Shown piece after piece: positions 42,504-51,071 of a stretch of DNA of 64,000 nt. The notes beneath the pieces are model-generated. The model ran no database searches. It had not been told where the DNA came from and saw only the letters and a list, made by a program, of their open reading frames with translations. Position numbers and translations under genes: made by a program. This stretch comes from UBA1429 sp964482225 (lineage in GTDB: Bacteria > Chloroflexota > Anaerolineae > UBA1429): NCBI GenBank assembly GCA_964482225.1, contig CAYZWT010000006.1:78688-142687 (forward strand), in the 5' to 3' direction. The first letter of the stretch is position 1; every line of letters begins with the position of its first letter.

Positions 42504-43865
42504 ATGTCCACCTATCGCGAGGCCCTGGAGTACATTCTTTCGCGCGCCGATTTCGAGCGCGACCGTGGCACGCCCTATGGCCAGCGCGATTGGCGCCTGG
42601 CCCGGGTGGAAGAGCTGCTGGCCCAGTTGGGCGACCCACACCGCGCCTATCCCTCGGTACACATCGCCGGCACCAAGGGCAAAGGCTCGACCACGGCTAT
42701 GGTCGCCTCGATCCTTCAGGCGGCGGGCTACCGGGTGGGCATGTATACCTCGCCTCACCTGCACACCTTTCGCGAGCGCATCCGGCTGCAAGGCGAGCCG
42801 ATCGAGGAGCAACAGCTCACGGCCCTGGTGGACGAGATCCGCCCCCTGATAGACGCTCGCCCCAAAGTCTCGGTGTTCGAGCTGATCACGGCCCTGGCCA
42901 TGTGGCATTTTGCCCGGGAGGCGGTGGATCTGGGCGTGTTCGAGGTGGGCCTGGGGGGGCGCCTGGACGCCACCAATGTACTCACACCCCTGGTCTCGCT
43001 GATCACCTCCATCAGCATTGACCATATCGGCGTGCTGGGCACCACGCTGGCGCAGATCGCCCGTGAAAAGGCGGGCATCATCAAGCCGGGGGTGCCCGTG
43101 GTCAGCTCGCCCCAGCGCCCCTCGCCGATGCGGGTGATCCGCGCGACGGCCCAGGCCCACCAGGCCCCTTTGGTGGTGGGCAGGCGCGACTGGCGCTGGC
43201 GCGACCTGGGGCTTGGGGATGGCGGCCAGCGGCTGGCGATCTATCGCGCGGGGAGCTATCGCGCGCCCGAGTATCCCGACCTATGGCTGCCCCTCTTGGG
43301 CAAGTTCCAGTTGGAGAATGCCTGCACGGCGGTGGCCGGCATCGAGACGCTGCGGGAGCAGGGGATCGCGCTCCCCGAGGGGGCGGTGCGCCAGGGGTTG
43401 GCCCAGGTGCGCTGGCCCGGACGCATGCAGGCGCTGAGCCGCGATCCTTTGGTGGTGGTGGATGGCGCCCACAACCCCTATTCCATCAGCCAGTTGCTCG
43501 CCTCGTTGCCCTCGTATTTTGCGTATGAACGCATCCGGCTGATCTTTGGCGCGGGCAATGTCCACCGTCCGGGGGCCATGCTGGAATTGTTGCTGCCCCA
43601 GGCAGCCCATGCCTGTGTGACGGCTGCGCATCACCCCAAGTCGGCCTCGCCCGAGATGCTGCGAGACCTGGGCCAGGAGTTGGGCTACTCGGTCGAGATC
43701 TGCGCCACCATCGAGTCGGCGCTGCGGCTGGCCGTGGCGCAGGCGGGGCCCCGCGATCTGGTGTTGGTCACCGGCTCGCTCTTTGTGGTGGCCGAGGCCA
43801 TGTCCGCCTGGGCAGCCATGCAGGGGCTGCCGCCCTACCCCGCCGATCCCCCCGGCGTCTACTAG
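42504..43865 (+). CDS. folC: Folylpolyglutamate synthase / dihydrofolate synthase
   Basis: A 453-residue Mur-ligase-family enzyme adding glutamate to dihydropteroate and folates. The P-loop HIAGTKGKGSTTAM, the substrate loop TSPHLHTFRERI, EVGLGGRLDATNVL, ITSISIDHIGVLG, EKAGIIK, LLGKFQLENACTA and VVDGAHNPYS are all in order. ATG 42504 is preferred by homology (GAGAG upstream is weak). It is a single-gene unit between its own promoter and the terminator at 43871-43914, convergent with trpB. Confidence 0.93.
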   Translation: MSTYREALEYILSRADFERDRGTPYGQRDWRLARVEELLAQLGDPHRAYPSVHIAGTKGKGSTTAMVASILQAAGYRVGMYTSPHLHTFRERIRLQGEPIEEQQLTALVDEIRPLIDARPKVSVFELITALAMWHFAREAVDLGVFEVGLGGRLDATNVLTPLVSLITSISIDHIGVLGTTLAQIAREKAGIIKPGVPVVSSPQRPSPMRVIRATAQAHQAPLVVGRRDWRWRDLGLGDGGQRLAIYRAGSYRAPEYPDLWLPLLGKFQLENACTAVAGIETLREQGIALPEGAVRQGLAQVRWPGRMQALSRDPLVVVDGAHNPYSISQLLASLPSYFAYERIRLIFGAGNVHRPGAMLELLLPQAAHACVTAAHHPKSASPEMLRDLGQELGYSVEICATIESALRLAVAQAGPRDLVLVTGSLFVVAEAMSAWAAMQGLPPYPADPPGVY

Positions 43866-43870
43866 CCATA

Positions 43871-43914
43871 CGGGGGCTGCGGCAAGGAGTTCTCCTGTCG
43901 CAGCCCCCGTTTTT
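43871..43914. terminator. Strong terminator after folC
   Basis: CGGGGGCTGCGGCA-AGGAG-ttct-CTCCT-GTCGCAGCCCCCG, followed by TTTTT on the plus strand. It ends 6 bp before the trpB stop. Confidence 0.85.
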
Positions 43915-43919
43915 GCGCG

Positions 43920-45278
43920 CTACAGGTTGACCTGGGGCAGCTTGGCCAACGACTCGGCGATCTTTTCCTCCGGATAGGCATAGTCTTCCAGCTTGCCCGC
44001 CAGATACGAGTCGTAGGACGAGAGGTCCAGGTAGCCGTGGCCGCTCAGCTCGAACACGATCACCCGTTCCTCACCCTTGGCCTTGGCGTCCAGCGCCTCG
44101 TCAATGGCGGCGCGGATGGCATGGGCCGATTCGGGCGCGGGGATGATGCCCTCCGACCGGGTGAACATGGCCGCCGCCTCAAAGACCGGGATCTGGAAGT
44201 AGGCGACGGACTCGATCAGCTTGTGCTCGTGGAGCAGCGCCAGGATGGGGGCCACGCCGTGGTAGCGTAGGCCGCCCGCATGGATGCCCGCCGGCACAAA
44301 GTCATGGCCCAGGGTGTTCATCTTGACTACCGGCGCCATCTTGGCCGTATCGCCATAGTCAAAGGCATAGGGGCCCTTGGTCAGGGTCGGGCAGGCCATC
44401 GGCTCGACGGCCAGCAGCCGCGTGTTGGCGCCATCCCTGATATTGCGCTGCAGGAAAGGCAATGCGATGCCGCCAAAGTTCGAGCCGCCGCCCACGCAAC
44501 CGATCACCACGTCCGGCTCAAAGCCGGCCATTTCCATCTGCTTGATGGTCTCCTGGCCGATGATGGTCTGGTGCAGCAGCACATGGTTTAGCACGCTGCC
44601 CAAGGAGTACTTGGTATCGGCGTTCTGGGCCGCCACCTCGACCGCCTCGCTGATGGCCATGCCCAGGCTGCCGGGCGAGTTGGGGTCCTGGGCCAGGATC
44701 GCCCGGCCGGACGCGGTCTCCATGCTAGGGCTGGGCGTGACCTCGCCCCCAAATAGGCGGATGATCGAGCGGCGCCCCGGCTTTTGTTCATAGCTGACGC
44801 GCACCATATACACTTTGCACTGCAAACCGAAAAAGTTGCAGGCCATCGAGAGCGCCGAGCCCCACTGGCCCGCGCCCGTCTCCGTGGTCAGCCGCCGCAC
44901 ACCAGCGGCCTTGTTGTAGAACGCCTGGGCGACGGCCGTATTGGGCTTGTGGCTGCCTGTGGGGCTGGTGCCCTCGTACTTGTAAAAGATCTTGGCGGGC
45001 GTGCCAAGGGCCTTTTCCAGGCGCACGGCGCGCAGCAGGGGCGTGGGCCGCCAGAGCTGCAAGATCTCCCGCACCTCGTGGGGGATGTCAATGTAGCGTT
45101 CTTGGCTCACCTCTTGCAGGATCAGCTCCATCGGGAAGAGGGGCTCCAGGTCCGCGGGGCCGACCGGCTTGAGGGTCTGGGGGTGCAGTGTGGGCGGCAG
45201 CGGCTCGGGCAGGTCAGGGGCCACGTTGTACCACTGGGTCGGCAGATCGGACTGGTTGAGCAGGTACTGGCTTTGCAT
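43920..45278 (-). CDS. trpB: Tryptophan synthase beta chain, TrpB2 type
   Basis: A 452-residue pyridoxal-phosphate enzyme condensing indole with serine. The Schiff-base Lys111 is in EGTSPTGSHKPNTA; ETGAGQWGSAL, GCVGGGSNFGGIA and the Ser/Gly phosphate loop follow. The N-terminal extension (about 50 residues before PMELILQEVSQERYIDIP) and the length above 430 put it in the TrpB2 class, which does not pair with TrpA in the standard way. No trpA is in the window. ATG 45278 has AAAGGAG upstream; the frame extends further 5' only through the T-box. Expression is under a T-box with a Trp specifier. Confidence 0.93.
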   Translation of the reverse strand: MQSQYLLNQSDLPTQWYNVAPDLPEPLPPTLHPQTLKPVGPADLEPLFPMELILQEVSQERYIDIPHEVREILQLWRPTPLLRAVRLEKALGTPAKIFYKYEGTSPTGSHKPNTAVAQAFYNKAAGVRRLTTETGAGQWGSALSMACNFFGLQCKVYMVRVSYEQKPGRRSIIRLFGGEVTPSPSMETASGRAILAQDPNSPGSLGMAISEAVEVAAQNADTKYSLGSVLNHVLLHQTIIGQETIKQMEMAGFEPDVVIGCVGGGSNFGGIALPFLQRNIRDGANTRLLAVEPMACPTLTKGPYAFDYGDTAKMAPVVKMNTLGHDFVPAGIHAGGLRYHGVAPILALLHEHKLIESVAYFQIPVFEAAAMFTRSEGIIPAPESAHAIRAAIDEALDAKAKGEERVIVFELSGHGYLDLSSYDSYLAGKLEDYAYPEEKIAESLAKLPQVNL

Positions 45279-45351
45279 GGCGTTCTTCTCCTTTGCTAGC
45301 GGATGCAACAGAACGGAACAACGACAAGGTGTACGAGTCGGTGCCTTGTGC

Positions 45352-45390
45352 AACAAAAAAAGGCCCCGTCCCAAAAAGGGACGAGAGCCT
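45352..45390 (-). terminator. T-box terminator hairpin
   Basis: On the minus strand GGCTCTCGTCCC-ttttt-GGGACGGGGCC followed by seven T. It is the off state of the T-box and competes with pairing of the T-box sequence just upstream. Confidence 0.82.
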
Positions 45391-45681
45391 CGACTCCCGT
45401 GGTACCACCCTACTTGGCCTGGCCCAGAAACGACAAAATCCGCCGTGATGGCGGATATCTGTGCCAGCCCCACTCTTGCAGATACGGGACCCCCGTCGTG
45501 CGCCGACCGGGTCCGATATCCTCGCCCTGATAACGGTGGCGACTCCGTCCTCGTCTACTCGTTACTTCGACGAGGCGACTCCTGGGCCCATTCGCTGCCT
45601 GCGCTGATACCGGGCTCTCACCTTGCCCCGGCTCTCTGGATCCCGCTCCGGCAGGTACTCTTCCCACTCGACGTCTTTACA
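45352..45681 (-). ncRNA. T-box riboswitch, Trp specifier (UGG)
   Basis: The leader of trpB carries the T-box core AGGGTGGTACCACGG (45397-45411, minus strand). Further 5' a Stem I with GAGTGGGAAGAGTA-like and GGTGAGAGCCCGG-like elements is visible. The specifier loop reads GCGAATGGGCC, giving codon TGG at 45588-45590, i.e. tryptophan. In T-boxes uncharged tRNA pairs with the specifier and with the UGGN bulge and stabilises an antiterminator. Uncharged tRNA-Trp would therefore turn trpB on. Confidence 0.9.
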
Positions 45682-45687
45682 CAGGGC

Positions 45688-45716
45688 ATTCTAGTCGAGA
45701 ATCGCGGGTTTGTCAA
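45688..45716 (-). promoter_or_regulatory. trpB/T-box promoter
   Basis: Minus-strand TTGACA (45711-45716, perfect), 17 bp, TAGAAT (45688-45693). Transcription would start at about 45681, where the T-box Stem I begins. Confidence 0.82.
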
Positions 45717-45911
45717 GAACAACGCGCCTTTTTCAGGGCTTTGTCAAAGTCTCGGTTATGGTAAAGCGAGCTGCTTTTGCTTTGCTGCGGCCCGTCGCCC
45801 TCACAGAGCACCGAGAGCGTCTCTCGCCGTGAGGGGATCTGTACATAATGCCGACAATGAAAAGGCCCTGGACGGCTATCGCAACGGGTAGGCATTTCCC
45901 CCAGAACGTGC

Positions 45912-45917
45912 TATAAT
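45912..45917 (+). promoter_or_regulatory. -10 box of the molybdenum-cofactor operon
   Basis: A perfect TATAAT at 45912-45917 with TAGGCA (45889-45894) 17 bp upstream as a weak -35. Transcription would begin about 20-25 nt before the riboswitch. Confidence 0.55.
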
Positions 45918-45944
45918 GCCCCCGTCAGACAACTGAACAGCAGT

Positions 45945-46060
45945 GTTTCTCCGAATCGCATCGCCTACCGGCGCGAGCCCAGGGCCTGCGATCGTGATGC
46001 CGCCACCCGCGGCCAACGGTAAGGTTGGAAACGGCCTTGCCCCCCGTATTCGGAAAGGAG
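45945..46060 (+). ncRNA. Moco (molybdenum cofactor) riboswitch
   Basis: A structured leader closed by CTCCGAAT (45949-45956) and ATTCGGaaaGGAG (46048-46060). It contains CGCCTACC, GAGCCCAGGGCC and the element GGCCAACGGTAAGGTTGGAAACGGCC typical of the Moco RNA motif. It stands directly in front of a Moco synthesis operon, as nearly all known members do. The match was made by eye and needs a covariance-model search; the tungsten-cofactor variant lacks one stem and was not excluded. Confidence 0.75.
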
Positions 46061-46115
46061 AACCTCGCGCGGTCCGTATGCGTACCGGCGTTCTCCTATT
46101 GAGCGCCGGTTTTTT
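46057..46115 (+). terminator. Riboswitch expression platform (terminator/antiterminator)
   Basis: GGAGAAC (46057-46063) can pair with GTTCTCC (46090-46096). The alternative ACCGGCG (46084-46090) and CGCCGGT (46104-46110) forms a terminator followed by six T. The two share bases around 46090 and cannot form together. Because GGAG is also part of the closing stem of the aptamer, ligand binding can shift the balance toward the terminator. Confidence 0.72.
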
Positions 46116-46132
46116 GCGTTCCGGGAGGGATC

Positions 46133-46642
46133 ATGCGTTTTCAGGCAGCCGTCATCACCATCAGCGACAAGGGCTCGCGCGGCGAGCGCGAGGACCGCAG
46201 CGGCCCCCTGGTGGCCCAGGCTCTGGAGAGCATGGGCGCTGCCGTGGTGGCCCAGTTGCTGCTGCCCGACGAGCCCCCGCAGATCACCGCCGCCCTGCAA
46301 AAGCTGGCCGATGGCGGCCAGGTGGACCTGATCATCACCACCGGCGGCACCGGCGCAGCCTCCCGCGACCGCACCCCCGAGGCTACCCTGGCGGCCATTG
46401 ACCGCGAGATGCCCGGCCTGGCCGAGTTGCTGCGCTGGCAGGGCTACCAGCAGACGCCCCGCGCCGTGCTCAGCCGGGGTGTGGCGGGCCTGCGCGGCCA
46501 ATGCCTGATCATCAACCTGGCCGGGAGCACCGGCGCCGTGCGCGATGGCATGGCCATCCTGGAGCCGGTGCTGGCCCACGCGCTGCAAATGGCCCAGGGG
46601 GTGAACCTGGAGCATGGAGGCCACGAACATGGCCACGCGTGA
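46133..46642 (+). CDS. mog: Molybdopterin adenylyltransferase-like protein (MogA/MoaB family)
   Basis: A 169-residue protein that should adenylylate molybdopterin before metal insertion. AAVITISDKGSRGEREDRSG, the LIITTGGTGAASRDRTPEA motif with its conserved Asp, RAVLSRGVAGLRGQCLIINLAGS are the family signature. The ATG has GGGAGG upstream. First gene behind the riboswitch; overlaps moeA by 14 bp. MoaB and MogA cannot be told apart by sequence here. Confidence 0.9.
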   Translation: MRFQAAVITISDKGSRGEREDRSGPLVAQALESMGAAVVAQLLLPDEPPQITAALQKLADGGQVDLIITTGGTGAASRDRTPEATLAAIDREMPGLAELLRWQGYQQTPRAVLSRGVAGLRGQCLIINLAGSTGAVRDGMAILEPVLAHALQMAQGVNLEHGGHEHGHA

Positions 46643-47894
46643 CGCCTACCCGACCCTGAGCGTGGAGGAGGCCCGGGCGCGCATTCTGGAACATGTGCGC
46701 CCCCTGGAGGCCGAGGGCGTCCCCATCCTGGAGGCCCTGGGGCGCGTGCTCTGCCAGGATGTCCTAGCCGATGCGCCCATCCCACCCCATAACAACTCGG
46801 CCATGGATGGCTATGCCGTGCGCCATGCCGACCTGATGGGCGAGGCGCCCCGGCTGCCGGTGATCGGCTATGTGGCGGCGGGCGCCGTGTGGGAGGGAAC
46901 GCTCCGGCCGGGCCAGGCGCTGCGCATTATGACCGGCGCGCCCATGCCCGCCGGCGCCGATACCGTCGTGCGCTTTGAGGATACCGACGCCAAAGGCGGC
47001 GCCGATGGCGGCGCCGAGGGGGATTGGGTCGTCATTCGGCGCGCGCCCAGGGCGGGCAGCAATGTGCGCCTGGCGGGCGAGGATGTGCAGCCGGGGAGCG
47101 TCGTCCTGAGCGCGGGGCAAGCCCTGGGCCCCGCCGAGATCGGGATGCTGGCCTCCGTGGGGCAGGCCCAGGCACGCGTGTATCGTCGTCCCAGGGTAGC
47201 GGTGCTGGCCACCGGCGACGAGATCCTGCCCCTGGATGCGCCGCCGGCGCCGGGCAAGATCCGCAACATCAACAGCTATGCCAACGCCGCCCAGGTGCTA
47301 GAGGCGGGCGGCGAGCCCCTGGTGTTGGAGGTGGCCCCCGACCGCGCCGATTCCCTGGTGGAGCGCCTGCGCCGCGCGGTGGCGCTGGGGGCGGACCTGA
47401 TCGTCACCTCCGGCGGCGTCTCGGTGGGCGATTTCGACCTGGTCAAAGAGGTGCTGGCCTCCGAGGGGGCCATTGATTTTTGGTGGGTGAACATGAAGCC
47501 GGGCAAGCCCATGGCCTTTGGCCTGCTGCGGGGCATCCCCCTGCTGGCGCTGCCCGGCAACCCGGTGGCGGCCATGCTCAGCTTTATGCTCTTTGGGCGC
47601 CCCGCCGTGCACAAGATGCTGGGCCGTCGCGCCTGGGAGCTGCCCACCGTGCAGGCCCGCCTGGCGGAGGCGATCCGCCGCAAGGACGGCCGCCGCCACT
47701 ATCTGCGGGTGCACCTGGCCCAGGAAGCCAAGGGGCTTACTGCCCGGCTCACCGGCGACCAGGGATCGGGCATCCTGACTTCGATGGTCGTCGCCGATGG
47801 CCTGGCCGTGATCCCCGAGACGTGCGACCACCTGGCCGCCGACAGCCTCGTGGACGTGATCCTGCTGCACCCCGGGGAGTTCTGGTCGGCATGA
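46629..47894 (+). CDS. moeA: Molybdopterin molybdenumtransferase MoeA
   Basis: A 421-residue enzyme inserting molybdate into adenylylated molybdopterin. PPHNNSAMDGYAVRHAD, RIMTGAPMPAGADTVV, the Asp-rich VLATGDEILPLD, TSGGVSVGDFDLVKEVL and LALPGNPVAAMLSF are present; the C-terminal domain IV is complete. ATG 46629 with GGAGG 8 nt upstream is preferred to ATG 46614. The stop overlaps the next moeA by 4 bp. Confidence 0.92.
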   Translation: MATRDAYPTLSVEEARARILEHVRPLEAEGVPILEALGRVLCQDVLADAPIPPHNNSAMDGYAVRHADLMGEAPRLPVIGYVAAGAVWEGTLRPGQALRIMTGAPMPAGADTVVRFEDTDAKGGADGGAEGDWVVIRRAPRAGSNVRLAGEDVQPGSVVLSAGQALGPAEIGMLASVGQAQARVYRRPRVAVLATGDEILPLDAPPAPGKIRNINSYANAAQVLEAGGEPLVLEVAPDRADSLVERLRRAVALGADLIVTSGGVSVGDFDLVKEVLASEGAIDFWWVNMKPGKPMAFGLLRGIPLLALPGNPVAAMLSFMLFGRPAVHKMLGRRAWELPTVQARLAEAIRRKDGRRHYLRVHLAQEAKGLTARLTGDQGSGILTSMVVADGLAVIPETCDHLAADSLVDVILLHPGEFWSA

Positions 47895-49162
47895 ACGAGT
47901 TCGCCACCCACAGCCCCTATCCCATGATCCCCTTTGAGCAGGCTATGGCCATCGTATGGCAGCAGATCGGGCCCCTGGCGCCCCGGCGCGTCGCGCTGGA
48001 TGACGCCCTGGGGCTGGCCCTGGCCGAGGAGGTGCGCGCCGAGGGACCGCACCCGCCCTTTGCCGCCTCCACGATGGATGGCTATGCCATCCGCGCCGCC
48101 GATGGCGTGGCGCCGCGCCGCGTCCTGGCCGAGCAGGAGGCGGGCCGCGTACTGGATGTGGCCGTGGAGGCCGGGACCTGCGTGCGCATCATGACCGGCG
48201 CGCCCCTGCCCACCGGCGCCGACGCCGTGATCCCCGTCGAGCTGACCGAGGAGCGGGACGGCTGGATGCAGGCCCAGGCGGCGCTGGAGCCGGGCCGCAA
48301 CGTGCGTCCCGTGGGGGCCGACCTGGCCGCCGGGCAGCGCGCCCTCCCCGAAGGGACGGCCCTGGGGCCCGCCGAGATCGGGCTGCTGGCCAGCCTGGGC
48401 ATCTCACAGCCGAGTGTCTACCCCCGGCCCCGGGTGGCGATCCTGGCCACCGGCGACGAGCTGGTGGGCCAGGGCCAGCCCCTGGCCCCCGGCCAGATCC
48501 GCGATAGCAACTCGTACATCCTGATGGCGGCCGTGCGCAGCATCGGCTGCGAGCCGATCCGTATGCCCCGCATCGCCGACACCCGTGACGCCCTGCGCCA
48601 GGCGCTCCTGGCCGCTGCGCCCCAGGCCGACCTGGTGCTCACCACTGGCGGCGTCTCGATGGGCACCCGTGACCTGGTCAAGCCGGTGCTGGAGGAGCTG
48701 GGTGTCGTCCACTTTGGCAGGGTGGCCATCCAGCCGGGCAAGCCGCTGACCTTTGCCAGCGTACAGAGTACGCCAGTGCAAAGCACCCCGGTGCTCGGAC
48801 TGCCGGGCAACCCCGTCTCGACCCTGGTGGGGTTCGAGATGGTGGTGCGGCCCATGCTGCGCGAGATGGCCAACCTGCGGGCGCGCCACCGGCCCGAGCG
48901 CGAGGTGCGGTTGCGCCAGCCCGTGCGCCACGATCCCGAGCGCCTCGAGTTTCACCGCGCCCGGCTGCAATATGAGGATGGCGGGTGGTGGGCGGTCACC
49001 ACGGGCTCCCAGTCGTCCAGCCGGTTGCTCTCCCTGGTGGGGGCCGACGCGCTGCTCTGCATCCCCCAAGGAGTGGGCAACCTGCCCGAAGGCGCGCAAG
49101 TGCGGGCCATCCTGATCCACGAGCCCGAGAGCGAGGAGTTACCTGGCCTCTATGATGGATAG
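47891..49162 (+). CDS. Second MoeA paralogue
   Basis: A 423-residue MoeA family protein: PPFAASTMDGYAIRAAD, RIMTGAPLPTGADAVIPVE, VAILATGDELVGQGQPLAPGQIRDSN, TTGGVSMGTRDLVKPVLEELG, GLPGNPVSTLVGFEMVV. Such doubled moeA genes may divide between Mo and W insertion. A five-residue motif is duplicated in tandem (QSTPVQSTPV, around 48765-48794). The ATG overlaps the first moeA stop by 4 bp and the stop overlaps moaA by 11 bp. Confidence 0.9.
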   Translation: MNEFATHSPYPMIPFEQAMAIVWQQIGPLAPRRVALDDALGLALAEEVRAEGPHPPFAASTMDGYAIRAADGVAPRRVLAEQEAGRVLDVAVEAGTCVRIMTGAPLPTGADAVIPVELTEERDGWMQAQAALEPGRNVRPVGADLAAGQRALPEGTALGPAEIGLLASLGISQPSVYPRPRVAILATGDELVGQGQPLAPGQIRDSNSYILMAAVRSIGCEPIRMPRIADTRDALRQALLAAAPQADLVLTTGGVSMGTRDLVKPVLEELGVVHFGRVAIQPGKPLTFASVQSTPVQSTPVLGLPGNPVSTLVGFEMVVRPMLREMANLRARHRPEREVRLRQPVRHDPERLEFHRARLQYEDGGWWAVTTGSQSSSRLLSLVGADALLCIPQGVGNLPEGAQVRAILIHEPESEELPGLYDG

Positions 49163-50129
49163 CTACCACAGACGGATTGATTACCTGCGCATCTCGATCA
49201 CCGATCGGTGCAACCTGCGCTGCATCTACTGCATGCCGGAGGAGGGCATCACGCCCCTGCGCCATGAGGACGTGCTGCGCTTTGAAGAGATCGCGCGGCT
49301 GGTGCGCATCGGGGCGGGCCTGGGCATCCGCCACCTGCGCCTGACCGGCGGCGAGCCGCTGGTGCGCAAGGGCGTGATCGAGCTGGTGGGCATGCTGCGC
49401 CAGATCCCCGGCATCGAGACGCTGACCCTGACCACCAACGGCATCGCCCTGGCCCCCCTGGCCCACGAGCTGGCCCAGGCGGGACTGGATCGGGTCAACA
49501 TCAGCCTGGACACCCTGCGCCCCGAGCGCTATACCGCCATCACCCGGCGAGGCCGCCTGGAGGACGCCCTGGCGGGCATCGAGGCGGCCCTGGCGGCGGG
49601 CCTCGCGCCCGTCAAGATCAACAATGTGGTGGCCCGGGGCCTAAATGACGACGAGGCGGTAGATTTCGCCCGCATGACCCTGGAGCGGCCCTGGCACGTG
49701 CGTTTCATCGAGTTCATGCCCCTGGGCGAGCACGCCGAGCAGGCCCGCCGCGACTATGTCTCCTCGGACGAGACCCGCGCCCGGATCGTGGCGGCGCTGG
49801 GAGAACTCGCGCCCGCCGAGATCGAGACCCATGGCCCGGCCCGCACCTGGCAGCTGCCGGGCGCCCAGGGCACCATCGGCTTCATCAGCGCCCTGAGCGA
49901 GCACTTTTGTGGCTTCTGCAACCGGCTGCGCCTGACCTCGGATGGCCGCTTGGTGCCCTGCCTGTTCAGCGACCGCGAGTACGACCTGCGCGGCCCGCTG
50001 CGGGCGGGCGCCGATGATGCGGCGCTGCGCGCCCTGTGGGGGAATGTCATCGCGGCCAAGCCCGATGGCCACCACCTGGAAGGGGCGCTAACCACCACCG
50101 AGCACCGCATGTCCCAGATCGGAGGCTGA
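49152..50129 (+). CDS. moaA: GTP 3',8-cyclase (MoaA)
   Basis: A 325-residue radical SAM enzyme starting Moco synthesis from GTP. The radical-SAM Cys are 20, 24 and 27 in CNLRCIYC; RLTGGEPLVRKGV follows. The C-terminal second cluster is FCGFCNRLRLTSDGRLVPCLFS, and the chain ends in the essential Gly-Gly (QIGG). ATG 49152 (or 49155) overlaps the moeA paralogue. It acts with MoaC to form cyclic pyranopterin monophosphate. Confidence 0.95.
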   Translation: MMDSYHRRIDYLRISITDRCNLRCIYCMPEEGITPLRHEDVLRFEEIARLVRIGAGLGIRHLRLTGGEPLVRKGVIELVGMLRQIPGIETLTLTTNGIALAPLAHELAQAGLDRVNISLDTLRPERYTAITRRGRLEDALAGIEAALAAGLAPVKINNVVARGLNDDEAVDFARMTLERPWHVRFIEFMPLGEHAEQARRDYVSSDETRARIVAALGELAPAEIETHGPARTWQLPGAQGTIGFISALSEHFCGFCNRLRLTSDGRLVPCLFSDREYDLRGPLRAGADDAALRALWGNVIAAKPDGHHLEGALTTTEHRMSQIGG

Positions 50130-50131
50130 GC

Positions 50132-50605
50132 ATGGAACTGACCCACCTGGACGCCCAGGGCAAGGCCCGCATGGTGGACATTTCGGACAAGGCCGACACC
50201 CAGCGCGAGGCCATCGCGGCGGGCGAGGTGCGCATGGCCCCCGAGACGTTGGCGCTGATCCAGGAGGGCGGGCTGCCCAAGGGCGATGTGCTGGCGGTGG
50301 CGCGGGTGGCGGGCATCATGGCGGCCAAGCGCACGCCCGATCTGATCCCCCTGTGCCATCCGCTGCCGCTGACCCATCTGGCCATCGAGTTTACCCTGGA
50401 CGCCGAGCGCTCGACGGTCGAGATCAGGGCGACGGCCCGCTGCACGGGGCCCACCGGCGTCGAGATGGAGGCCCTCACCGCCGTCAGCGTGGCGGCGCTG
50501 GCCATCTATGACATGTGCAAGGCCGTAGACCGCCGCATGCGCATCGGCGAGATCCGCTTGCAGCGCAAAACCGGCGGCAAGAGCGGCGATATCATTCTGG
50601 AGTAA
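50132..50605 (+). CDS. moaC: Cyclic pyranopterin monophosphate synthase (MoaC)
   Basis: A 157-residue enzyme working right after MoaA. HLDAQGKARMVDISDKADTQREA, KGDVLAVARVAGIMAAKRT, LIPLCHPLPLTH, GPTGVEMEALTAVSVAALAIYDMCKAVD and the closing KTGGKSGD are all conserved. GGAGG lies before the ATG at 50132, 2 bp after the moaA stop. MoaD and MoaE, needed for the next step, are not in the window. Confidence 0.95.
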   Translation: MELTHLDAQGKARMVDISDKADTQREAIAAGEVRMAPETLALIQEGGLPKGDVLAVARVAGIMAAKRTPDLIPLCHPLPLTHLAIEFTLDAERSTVEIRATARCTGPTGVEMEALTAVSVAALAIYDMCKAVDRRMRIGEIRLQRKTGGKSGDIILE

Positions 50606-50609
50606 GAGC

Positions 50610-51071
50610 ATGGAAACCAACGGACGCGTCGTGGCCGTGTGCATTAGCGATCGGACGGGCATCCCCAAGCGCCAGATCGAGGAGGGCAGCCTGCGGGAAA
50701 ACTGGGGGCTGGAGGGCGACGCCCACGCGGGCGAGTGGCATCGCCAGGTCTCGCTGCTGGCCATCGAGAGCATCGCCAAGATGCAGGCGGCGGGGCTCAA
50801 GGTCAAGCCGGGTAGCTTTGCCGAGAACATTACCACCGAGGGGTTAGTGCTCTATGAGCTGCCCATCGGAACGCGCATGCGCCTTGGCGACGCCCTGGCC
50901 GAGGTGACCCAGATCGGCAAGGAATGCCACGACCACTGCGCCATCTACCGGCTGGCGGGCGATTGCGTCATGCCCCGCGAGGGCATTTTCGTCAAGATCC
51001 TGGAGCCCGGCGTGGTGCGCCCCGGCAGCCCCATCGAGCTGCTGGACGCGCCGGAGCAACCGGAGAGCTAG
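50610..51071 (+). CDS. MOSC domain protein
   Basis: A 153-residue MOSC protein: GRVVAVCISDRTGIPKRQIEEGS, GLEGDAHAGEWHRQVSLLAIES, PGSFAENITTEGL, LRLGDALAEVTQIGKECHDHC with the conserved Cys. MOSC domains bind or transfer the molybdenum cofactor sulfur or handle molybdopterin-dependent chemistry. It ends the Moco operon, starting 4 bp after moaC, and its last 4 bp overlap the convergent gene at 51068. Confidence 0.88.
   Translation: METNGRVVAVCISDRTGIPKRQIEEGSLRENWGLEGDAHAGEWHRQVSLLAIESIAKMQAAGLKVKPGSFAENITTEGLVLYELPIGTRMRLGDALAEVTQIGKECHDHCAIYRLAGDCVMPREGIFVKILEPGVVRPGSPIELLDAPEQPES

Noticed and set aside
45945..46060. Cobalamin riboswitch
   Set aside because: The B12-box GCCACTG is absent and the gene context is Moco synthesis.
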